NCBI GenBank assembly: GCA_016209725.1
Contig: JACQVO010000217.1
Location: forward strand, 1-19,979
Direction of reading: 5' to 3'
DNA from: Candidatus Methylomirabilota bacterium
GTDB taxonomy: Bacteria > Methylomirabilota > Methylomirabilia > Methylomirabilales > 2-02-FULL-66-22
Length of the DNA: 19,979 nucleotides
Part shown: piece after piece, positions 14,510-19,979 of the stretch
Layout: each line of letters opens with the position of its first letter
Numbering within the stretch: position 1 is the first letter of the stretch
Notes under the pieces: generated by a model
Database searches by the model: none
The model's input: the letters and a program-made list of their open reading frames with translations, nothing else
What the model was told of the DNA's origin: nothing
Program-made: the position numbers and the translations under genes

Positions 14510-15227
14510 GGCGATTGGCCTGTCGAGACGGTTCGGGGGAAATGTCGCCCTGCAGGACGTGACGCTCCGGCTCGAGCCGGCCACCATCGTGGCCCTCATC
14601 GGGCCCAACGGATCGGGGAAGACGACGCTCTTCAACCTTCTGGCGGGGCAACTGCGGCCCTCGGCCGGCGCGGTGCGATGGCGGGGACGGGACATCACGG
14701 ACTGGCCGCCCCACCGTCGGTGCCGAGCCGGGATCAACCGCACGTTCCAGGTGGCCCGGCCGTTCCAGGACCTCACCCTCCGTGAGAACGTGGCCCTGGG
14801 CCTCCTGTACGGAAGGCCGCTCGAAGGGGTCGGGCGGCGCGATGCCCTGGCCCGCGCCCAGGATGTCCTGGGGGACGTCGGTCTGGCCGCCAAGGCAGGC
14901 GAGGCCGCCAGGGCCTTGAGCCTGGGCGAGCTGAAACGGTTGGAGCTGGCCATGGCCGTGGCTACGCAACCGGCCCTCCTTCTGATCGACGAAGTCCTGG
15001 CGGGACAGAGCCCCACTGCCGCCCAGGAGATCCTCGGCTACCTGGCCAGGCTTCGGGCGCAGGGATTGGCCATCTGCCTCGTGGAACACCGCCTCCAGGC
15101 CCTCCTCGCCGTGGCGGACCGGGCCGTGGCGTTGCACCAGGGTCGGGTCATCGCCGAGGGAAGGCCGGGGGCGGTGACCAAGAGCCCGGTCGTCCTCGAG
15201 GCCTACCTCGGGGAGTCCGGGCGATGA
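14496..15227 (+). CDS. livG: Branched-chain amino acid-type ABC transporter ATPase LivG
   Basis: One of two cytoplasmic ATPases of the importer, 243 aa. Walker A is GPNGSGKTT (36-44), the Q-loop is at Q85 (RTFQVARPF), the signature is the variant LSLGELKRLELA (141-152), Walker B is LLLIDE with D165 and catalytic E166, and the H-switch is H198 (LVEHRL). The usual DEP after Walker B is DEV, and the family's later AGLNP is AGQSP, so it is a divergent LivG but has all catalytic residues. GTG 14496 is preceded by GGGAGG at a spacing of 5. The 14-bp overlap with livM indicates coupling. Confidence 0.92.
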   Translation: MALCEAIGLSRRFGGNVALQDVTLRLEPATIVALIGPNGSGKTTLFNLLAGQLRPSAGAVRWRGRDITDWPPHRRCRAGINRTFQVARPFQDLTLRENVALGLLYGRPLEGVGRRDALARAQDVLGDVGLAAKAGEAARALSLGELKRLELAMAVATQPALLLIDEVLAGQSPTAAQEILGYLARLRAQGLAICLVEHRLQALLAVADRAVALHQGRVIAEGRPGAVTKSPVVLEAYLGESGR

Positions 15228-15280
15228 GAACGCTGCAGCCGTCGGCGGCGCGCCGCTCGCCCGCCAGGACGAGGCCGTGA
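15224..15280 (+). CDS. Possible 18-codon bridging ORF between livG and livF
   Basis: ATG 15224 overlaps the livG stop as ATGA. The frame runs 18 codons (MRTLQPSAARRSPARTRP) and stops at a TGA (15278-15280) that overlaps the livF GTG start as GTGA. It would carry ribosomes from livG to livF. The peptide has no recognisable feature, and the arrangement may be chance. Confidence 0.25.
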   Translation: MRTLQPSAARRSPARTRP

Positions 15281-15996
15281 CCGCGCCCTTGCTCCGCGTG
15301 CGGGACCTCGAGGTCTTCTACGGAGAGGCCCAGGTGCTCTATCACGTCTCTCTCGACGTGTCCGGGGGCGAGATCGTCGCCATGGTCGGCCCCAACGGGA
15401 GCGGGAAATCCACCCTCCTCCGGACGATCCAGGGGCTCCACCCCCCTCGGCGGGGCGAGGTCTGGTTGGACGGGATTCGCATTGACGGGCTGCCCGCCCA
15501 CGAGGTGGTGGCGCGCGGCGTGACCTGCATCCCCGAGGGGCGGCGGTTGTTTCTGGGCATGACCGTCCGGGAGAACCTGGAGATCGGGGCCTATCTTCTC
15601 CCGGCCCGGCGACGGATGGCCGAGGGCCTGCGCGAGGTTCACGCGCTCTTTCCCGTCCTGGAAGGGAAGGGCAAGGCGCAAGCGGCCACCCTCAGCGGCG
15701 GCGAGCAGCAGATGCTGGCCCTGGGCCGCGGGCTCATGACGTACCCCAAGATCCTCCTCCTCGACGATCCCTTCATGGGCCTGGCCCCCCGCACGATCGC
15801 CGGGCTGTGTGACACCCTGCGCGCCCTGAGCGGCCAGGAGATCGGCATCCTGATCGCCGGGCAGCACGTGCGGCGGATCCTCACCCTGGCCGGCCGGGCC
15901 TACCTCGTGGAGCAGGGACGGATCACGGACCAGGCGCCGGGTCCCCAGTTGCTGAACTCGCCGCATCTGCGACGGGCGTTGCTGAATACGGCGTAG
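15277..15996 (+). CDS. livF: Branched-chain amino acid-type ABC transporter ATPase LivF
   Basis: The second ATPase of the importer, 239 aa. Walker A is GPNGSGKST (38-46), the Q-loop region is VTCIPEGRRLF (82-92), and the signature LSGGEQQMLALGRGL (139-153) is canonical. Walker B is ILLLDDPFMGLAP (159-171): the catalytic glutamate of the family's LLLLDEP is D164, a substitution that usually weakens hydrolysis. The family's VEQN after the last strand is AGQH. GTG 15277 is the likely start (the product begins TAPLLRVRDLEVFYGEAQVL); the ribosome site is weak, possibly offset by coupling through the bridging ORF. It is the last importer gene, followed by a repeat-filled gap. Confidence 0.93.
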   Translation: MTAPLLRVRDLEVFYGEAQVLYHVSLDVSGGEIVAMVGPNGSGKSTLLRTIQGLHPPRRGEVWLDGIRIDGLPAHEVVARGVTCIPEGRRLFLGMTVRENLEIGAYLLPARRRMAEGLREVHALFPVLEGKGKAQAATLSGGEQQMLALGRGLMTYPKILLLDDPFMGLAPRTIAGLCDTLRALSGQEIGILIAGQHVRRILTLAGRAYLVEQGRITDQAPGPQLLNSPHLRRALLNTA

Positions 15997-16010
15997 CCGA
16001 ACCAAGAGCG

Positions 16011-16042
16011 TTCGGCAGTTCGGCGGTTCGGCAGTTCGGCGG
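16011..16042 (+). repeat. Octamer microrepeat TTCGGCRG x4
   Basis: Four exact 8-bp units alternate strictly (ttcggcag, ttcggcgg, ttcggcag, ttcggcgg) just after livF. The flank aagagcg and the unit itself are shared with the gcvT-gcvH gap at 6669-6699. Confidence 0.7.
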
Positions 16043-16075
16043 CGGGCACAGCGCAGTGCAAGAGGCTCAATTCCC

Positions 16076-16110
16076 GGTTGTCAGTTGTCGGTTTTGAATT
16101 TTCAATTGAA
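16076..16110 (+). repeat. Heptamer microrepeat (RGTTGTC) with short palindrome
   Basis: Two clear 7-bp units (ggttgtc, agttgtc) and a partial third (ggttttg) run into an AT-rich stretch containing the perfect 10-bp palindrome ttcaattgaa (16101-16110). The element ends directly at the ribosome site of the hydrolase gene. Confidence 0.55.
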
Positions 16111-16122
16111 TTGGAGTTCTCC

Positions 16123-16866
16123 ATGGAATTCACTCGCCTGACCGAGGTGCGAAGCCGGGACGGCCACATGGTCCCGGCGTATCTGCTCCAACCGGCATCC
16201 CCCCTCGCCGGCGTGGCGGTCGCCCACGGCTACGGGGGAAACAAGGAGCACATGCTGGGCCTGGCGGCCAGACTGGCCGAGCAGAACCTGGCGGCCTGCG
16301 TCTTCGACACTCGGGGGCACGGGGAACACCCGGCCCCGCTGGGTCCGGCGATGCTGGAGGACCTCGAGGCGATCCTGACCTTCCTGCGGCGGTTCGGACG
16401 CGTGGCGGCCGTGGGGCATAGCCTGGGGGGACGGCTGGCCCTCCACTCCAGCGCCGACGTGGTGGCGGCGATCTCCCCCGCCCTGCCGCAGCGGCCCTCG
16501 GAAGAGGGGCGGGCCATGCTGATCCACTTCGGAGGCACGACCGTCCGGGCAGAGGGGCCCGGCGAGATCCTGGACCTCCTCCGGCAGATGCCGCCCGCCG
16601 CCGCCGCGCTGCGCCCCACGCTCTTGATCCACGCAGAGGCGGACATCCCGTCTTTGATCGAGGGGGTGCGCGCCGCGGCCAAAGAGATGCCCGACGCCGT
16701 GATCCAGGTGATCTCCCGGCACCAGCACCAGCCCGCCGCGCTCCCGGCGAGTCTCCTCGCCTACCTGCCGCGGTGGTTCAACCACATTGACCTGAAGGCC
16801 AACAGCGAGCTATACGTAAGGGTGCCGGCCTGGCTCGCCGGGCAGCTCGTCCCGCGCCCCGGCTGA
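16123..16866 (+). CDS. Alpha/beta hydrolase, 247 aa
   Basis: A serine hydrolase of the alpha/beta fold, probably cytoplasmic since it has no signal peptide. The family pattern is clear: HGYGGNKEHM (35-44, oxyanion region), FDTRGHGEH (61-69), nucleophile elbow GHSLGG with S100 (98-103), TLLIHAEAD with the likely acid D174, and RHQHQP with the catalytic histidine H200 or H202. The substrate is unknown; esterase or peptidase-like acylhydrolase activity is possible. ATG 16123 is chosen because GGAG lies 7 nt upstream and the family N-terminus fits; the frame is open further up but reads through the microrepeat. It is 126 bp downstream of livF, so co-transcription is possible but not shown. Confidence 0.83.
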   Translation: MEFTRLTEVRSRDGHMVPAYLLQPASPLAGVAVAHGYGGNKEHMLGLAARLAEQNLAACVFDTRGHGEHPAPLGPAMLEDLEAILTFLRRFGRVAAVGHSLGGRLALHSSADVVAAISPALPQRPSEEGRAMLIHFGGTTVRAEGPGEILDLLRQMPPAAAALRPTLLIHAEADIPSLIEGVRAAAKEMPDAVIQVISRHQHQPAALPASLLAYLPRWFNHIDLKANSELYVRVPAWLAGQLVPRPG

Positions 16867-16989
16867 TCCGCCGCCCACATCTGACGTGGCCGGCACGGGG
16901 GGACGTGGCGGGGGCGGGCACGGACCGCGCGCCCCATCCACGGATCATCATCTGGCTGGACTATTTCGGGCAGACGGAGTGTAATACCT

Positions 16990-17003
16990 GGCCCCCGGGG
17001 GCC
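16990..17003. repeat. 14-bp perfect palindrome ggcccccgggggcc
   Basis: A perfect palindrome lies about 20 bp upstream of the start of the duplicated-domain gene, between a possible -10-like TAATAC at 16982-16987 and the ribosome site. It could be an operator or simply a GC-run hairpin. No factor can be named. Confidence 0.4.
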
Positions 17004-17024
17004 GGCCTCGGGTCGGGTGGAGAG

Positions 17025-18440
17025 ATGCCGAAAGGAAAAGCGCCTGTGGAGCCGCTCTCGAGAATCCAATCCCAGCGCCGGTTCATCCAGCAACGCGCCA
17101 GGCAATTGCTGGAGCGGGTGGGCCGGATGGACGATGAGGAGCTGCGCTGGACCATGCGGATGTTCGCCGACTGCCTCTCGCCGGACCAGCGTGTTCGGCA
17201 TCTGGGCGACTACAGCGAGCACTGGACCGTGGATCAGCTCCGACGCTTCGTGTCGGGTTTCATCCCGCAGTACACGGACTTGGCCCTGGAGGATCTGAGG
17301 TTGAAGGAGGACACGCAGGGCAGCCGGCTGGTGGACCTCACCGACGAGGAACTCCAGAGCATGTCCCTGGCGGAGAAGTGGTCCCTCCTGGCGCAGGATG
17401 CCGGAGGCTTGCGGCCCGATCAACTGCGGCGCGAGCTGGCCCGGCTGTTCATGTGCAAGTCCTACGACCTGTTCCATGACGTCGGTCTGTCCGAGGCTGC
17501 GGTGGAGTTTCCCGCCTATCATCGCGTGCGGGAGGCGCTGGAGGCGAGACCCGAGGCAACCGTTCAGACGCTCCTGCGGCTGGTCCTGGAGCGGGCCGAG
17601 CGGCTCAGTGACGGAACGCCGGACGAAGTGGAGACGGCCCTCGCCGAGATCCGGGAGGCCATCGGTCGCGCCCTGGGCATCCTGATCCCCGTGGACCAGC
17701 TCTACGCCGGCCAGATGGCGAAGCTCCCCCTGGCAGGCCCCGACGAGATGGCCGATGCAGCCCCCCAGGATCCGGGGGCGGCCGGGACGGAGATGTCCGC
17801 CGAGGAGCTGGCGACCCGCTTCCTCCTCCTGACGGACCTCATGAGCCTGCGAGAATGGGAGGAGTATCTGCTGCCCCTGCAGCGGCAGTACCGGTCCATC
17901 ACCGAGATCCCGCCCGAGGACCTCCGCGCGCTCTTGCCCCGCCTGTCGGCGCGGCTGGGGGACCGCCGCATCACCGACTTCGCGGAACGCTACCGCGCGG
18001 GCCGGATGGTGGCCGAGCGCAAGGTGGATCGGGAGATCTGGGAGATGCTTCCCTCCGCCGAGCGATTGACCGTCCTGGAACGGGACAACCGGACCATGGA
18101 CATCGCCCAGTCCGCCCGGCAGTTGGCCAAGATCTTTTTCAGCTTCCACTATGACATGCTCTTCGACGCCGGGTTCCACGCGGACCTGCTGCGCTCGCCC
18201 CGCTATCAGCACCTGGTCAACCGGCTCATCAGCCGGTCGCCCGGCGAATCCGACCGGGAGCCCGCGGGACAGCCGGTGGAGGAGCTGACCCGAACCGTGA
18301 CCCGGATGATGCTCCAGCTCGAGGCCATGCCGCCCGAGGCGCGGCCCGCGCGTCTGCAGGAAATCCGCGCCCTGATCGCCACGGCCCTGGGTTTGCCGGA
18401 CGACCTCACCTACTTCGCCGACAAGGAGGGGCGGGCCTGA
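17025..18440 (+). CDS. Unknown helical protein with internal duplication, 471 aa
   Basis: I do not recognise this protein. It is soluble, acidic, strongly helical and has no signal peptide. Numbering from ATG 17025, residues about 113-220 and 342-457 are two related copies. ELARLFMCKSYDLFHDVGL (137-155) aligns with RQLAKIFFSFHYDMLFDAGF (365-384), and AYHRVREALEAR (164-175) with RYQHLVNRLISR (393-404). The constant offset is 229 residues; it becomes 238 at the copy ends, EIREAIGRALGI and EIRALIATALGL. Each copy has a conserved Tyr-Asp pair before Phe-Asp/His-x-Gly. A linker rich in Ala, Pro and Gly (near 240-256) separates them. ATG 17025 has a close GGAGAG; GTG 17046 is an alternative. The frame is open upstream to 16905 with non-coding character. 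A heptamer hairpin, a DUF4177-like gene and an HD hydrolase follow. Confidence 0.75.
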   Translation: MPKGKAPVEPLSRIQSQRRFIQQRARQLLERVGRMDDEELRWTMRMFADCLSPDQRVRHLGDYSEHWTVDQLRRFVSGFIPQYTDLALEDLRLKEDTQGSRLVDLTDEELQSMSLAEKWSLLAQDAGGLRPDQLRRELARLFMCKSYDLFHDVGLSEAAVEFPAYHRVREALEARPEATVQTLLRLVLERAERLSDGTPDEVETALAEIREAIGRALGILIPVDQLYAGQMAKLPLAGPDEMADAAPQDPGAAGTEMSAEELATRFLLLTDLMSLREWEEYLLPLQRQYRSITEIPPEDLRALLPRLSARLGDRRITDFAERYRAGRMVAERKVDREIWEMLPSAERLTVLERDNRTMDIAQSARQLAKIFFSFHYDMLFDAGFHADLLRSPRYQHLVNRLISRSPGESDREPAGQPVEELTRTVTRMMLQLEAMPPEARPARLQEIRALIATALGLPDDLTYFADKEGRA

Positions 18441-18448
18441 AGGCTATT

Positions 18449-18539
18449 GCGGAATGCCGAATGCGGAATGGGGAATGGACAGTACCGCCGACCCCCTAGT
18501 GCCTTCGGAGAATTCCGCATCCCGCATTCCGAATTCCGC
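18449..18539. repeat. Heptamer-built hairpin, 28-nt arms
   Basis: The left arm (18449-18476) is four 7-bp units gcggaat, gccgaat, gcggaat, ggggaat. The right arm (18512-18539) is four units of the reverse complement: attccgc, atcccgc, attccga, attccgc. The arms pair imperfectly around a 35-nt loop. The element fills most of the gap between the duplicated-domain gene and the DUF4177-like gene. It has no T-tract, so it is not a typical terminator. Confidence 0.75.
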
Positions 18540-18565
18540 ATTCAAACTCGCAAAGGGGGTCCGAC

Positions 18566-18769
18566 ATGAAGTGGGAATACCGGGACGAGATGGTGATGTT
18601 CAAGGAGACGCAGGACGGCCTGATGAGCAACCTGGAGCCGTTGGGCGCCTGGGGGGCCGAGGGATGGGAGCTGGCGAGCAGCGTGCCGCTCATCGCGCCG
18701 AACCGGGACGGCGTCGCCTACGGGACGGTCGGCGCGCTCCTCATCTTCAAGCGGCCGCTCCCCGACTAA
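18566..18769 (+). CDS. DUF4177-like small protein, 67 aa
   Basis: A small protein of the DUF4177 kind, of unknown function. The pattern is a starting beta strand (MKWEYRDEMVMF), the central signature LEPLGAWGAEGWELASSVPL (23-42), a short turn with Asn-Arg-Asp, and a final strand LLIFKRPLPD. In the family, LNxLGxxGWELVxV is followed by a strand ending in KRP, which matches here. There is no signal peptide or metal site. ATG 18566 follows AAAGGGGG at a spacing of about 7. It is 23 bp upstream of the HD-domain gene and probably in the same transcript. Confidence 0.72.
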   Translation: MKWEYRDEMVMFKETQDGLMSNLEPLGAWGAEGWELASSVPLIAPNRDGVAYGTVGALLIFKRPLPD

Positions 18770-18792
18770 CCCGTCGCCCAGCGAGGACTGCC

Positions 18793-19979
18793 GTGCCTGT
18801 CGGCAAGCGCCGCCATCCCATGTACGAGGGCATCGCCCTTTTGGCCGACCCCATCTACGGATACATCCAGTTTACCGTCCCGGTGGAGGAGCAGGCCGGC
18901 GAGCGGACGGAGAAGGACCTCATCGATACGCCGTGGCTCCAGCGGCTGCGCAAGGTGCATCAACTGCAGTCCAGCTTCTGGGTCTTCCCGTCCGGCGAGC
19001 ATAGCCGCTTCCAGCATTCCCTGGGCACCATGCACATGGCCGGCCGCTTCGCCGACCGGCTGTACCCCAGCCTGAAGCAGGTCTTCGGCCGCCAGTGCCC
19101 GTCCCAGCCTTATGTGAAGGAGCTCCTCCGCCTCACCGGCCTCCTCCACGATGTCGGCCACGGCCCCTTCAGCCACTTCTTCGATCAGCATTTCCTGGAG
19201 CCCCTCCACAACACCACCCACGAGGGGATCGGTCAGCGCATCGTGTTGGAGAGGCTGGGCGAGATCATTCGGGGAATCCAGCGGAGTCCCGACGGGCCCC
19301 TGGAGGAGAAAGAGAAGATTCAGCCCGAGTACATCGCCTTCCTGATGCGCAAGCCCGAACCGGGAGCCGCCGAGCTGGCGCCCCGCTGGCTCCAGACCCT
19401 CCAGCCCGTCTTCTCGGGCATCTACACCGCCGACAACATGGACTACATCCAGCGGGACGCCTACATGACGGGTTTCTCCCTGGACATGGTGGACATCGAC
19501 CGGCTGCTCTATTACACCTTCGTCACCGACAAGGGCTTGACCCTGCATAAGTCCGGCTCCTCCACCCTGCGCCGCTTCGTGAACGCCCGATTCACCATGT
19601 ACGCCGATGTCTATTTCCACCGGACCAACCGCGCGGTGGACCTGCACATGCAGGAGATCTTTCAGGAGACGATCCAGTTGCTGTTCCCCTTCGATCCCCG
19701 GGAATCGCTGGACGCCTACCTGGGCGTGAGCGACTGGTCGCTAATGGAGGGGGTGCAGCGGTGGGTCACCGAGGCCGACCCGCGCAGACGGTCCCTGGCC
19801 GCCGAGTGGGCCAAGATCCTCAACCGCGAGGTCAAGTGGAAGATGGCCTACGACCACACGGAGACCATGGACGAGCCGCGCGGCAAGAAATTCTGGTCGA
19901 CCCGGGACCTGGAGGAGGCCATCCGGAAACGCCTGCCCGAGCCGCTGCGCGAGATTCCCTTCAAGGTGGACATGGCCCG
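18793..19979 (+). CDS. HD-domain phosphohydrolase, dGTPase/SAMHD1-like (partial at 3' end)
   Basis: Incomplete: the frame stays open to the window end, giving 395 codons. The HD metal-binding set is H75 in RFQHSLGTMHMAG (72-84), H119 and D120 in LTGLLHDVGHGPFSH (114-128), and D214 in YTADNMDYIQRDAYMTG (211-227). The latter corresponds to SAMHD1's D311 followed by WDYFARD, with Y218, R221 and D222 in the positions of its substrate residues. The N-terminus IYGYIQFTVPVEEQ, DTPWLQRLRKVHQLQ and the spacing of the motifs fit deoxynucleotide triphosphohydrolase-like HD proteins. dNTP hydrolysis is likely by family, but specificity is not shown. The GTG start has GAGGA 6 nt upstream; ATG 18820 (nine codons in) is an alternative. 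It is 23 bp after the DUF4177-like gene. Confidence 0.85.
   Translation, partial: MPVGKRRHPMYEGIALLADPIYGYIQFTVPVEEQAGERTEKDLIDTPWLQRLRKVHQLQSSFWVFPSGEHSRFQHSLGTMHMAGRFADRLYPSLKQVFGRQCPSQPYVKELLRLTGLLHDVGHGPFSHFFDQHFLEPLHNTTHEGIGQRIVLERLGEIIRGIQRSPDGPLEEKEKIQPEYIAFLMRKPEPGAAELAPRWLQTLQPVFSGIYTADNMDYIQRDAYMTGFSLDMVDIDRLLYYTFVTDKGLTLHKSGSSTLRRFVNARFTMYADVYFHRTNRAVDLHMQEIFQETIQLLFPFDPRESLDAYLGVSDWSLMEGVQRWVTEADPRRRSLAAEWAKILNREVKWKMAYDHTETMDEPRGKKFWSTRDLEEAIRKRLPEPLREIPFKVDMA

Noticed and set aside
12692..15016. A 774-codon open frame on the minus strand across livH, livM and livG
   Set aside because: The plus-strand genes have unmistakable family motifs. The antisense frame is low-complexity (Arg, Ala, Pro, Gly rich) and is open because GC-rich codons rarely form stops on the opposite strand.
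16957..16987. Promoter upstream of the duplicated-domain gene (TGGACT and TAATAC)
   Set aside because: The spacing of about 19 nt and the weak -35 match are not convincing in isolation, so it is not listed as a feature.

Overview
The window is GC-rich bacterial DNA. The main genes look about 65-70% GC by eye; the leftmost 3 kb looks lower. All genes left of about 11.2 kb lie on the minus strand and all genes right of about 11.36 kb on the plus strand, so there is one divergent point (11205-11356). A split glycine decarboxylase (GcvPA/GcvPB), a complete Liv-type ABC importer, a long REP-associated transposase and odd 7/8-bp microrepeats in the gaps fit a soil or subsurface lineage such as Rokubacteria/Methylomirabilota (NC10) or a deltaproteobacterium-like relative. 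This placement is a guess from gene style; no taxonomic marker is present.

Layout. (1) 1-3073 is accessory: a REP-associated tyrosine transposase, three copies of a 25-nt terminal-type repeat, a truncated remnant of a second transposase start, an unknown phage-like ORF caught between two repeat copies, a small possibly frameshifted unknown gene, and a divergent RlmJ-like methyltransferase-fold protein. (2) 3074-3420 has no gene but two strong hairpins. (3) 3421-7880 is the glycine cleavage operon gcvT-gcvH-gcvPA-gcvPB (minus strand). It has a good sigma70-type promoter overlapping the holA stop codon and a leader of about 220 nt without a recognisable glycine riboswitch. (4) 8131-11204 holds holA (DNA polymerase III delta), an RNase D-type exonuclease and a small cupredoxin-like lipoprotein. 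(5) 11357-15996 is a five-gene branched-chain amino acid-type importer (binding protein, LivH, LivM, LivG, LivF), followed by an alpha/beta hydrolase. (6) 17025-19979 holds a large helical protein of unknown function with an internal duplication, a DUF4177-like 67-aa protein, and an HD-domain phosphohydrolase of the dGTPase/SAMHD1 type that runs off the window.

How the genes work together. GcvT, GcvH and GcvPA/PB supply three of the four glycine cleavage components (P, H, T); the L protein must be elsewhere. The Liv cassette is a self-contained importer whose substrate cannot be read from sequence. The last three genes are closely spaced and may be one transcription unit.

The least explained signals are: (a) 7- and 8-bp periodic microrepeats filling several intergenic gaps on the + side and the gcvT-gcvH gap, one forming a 28-bp-arm hairpin; (b) the duplicated-domain protein at 17025-18440; (c) the RAYT/repeat unit with a captured ORF; (d) the long gcv leader.
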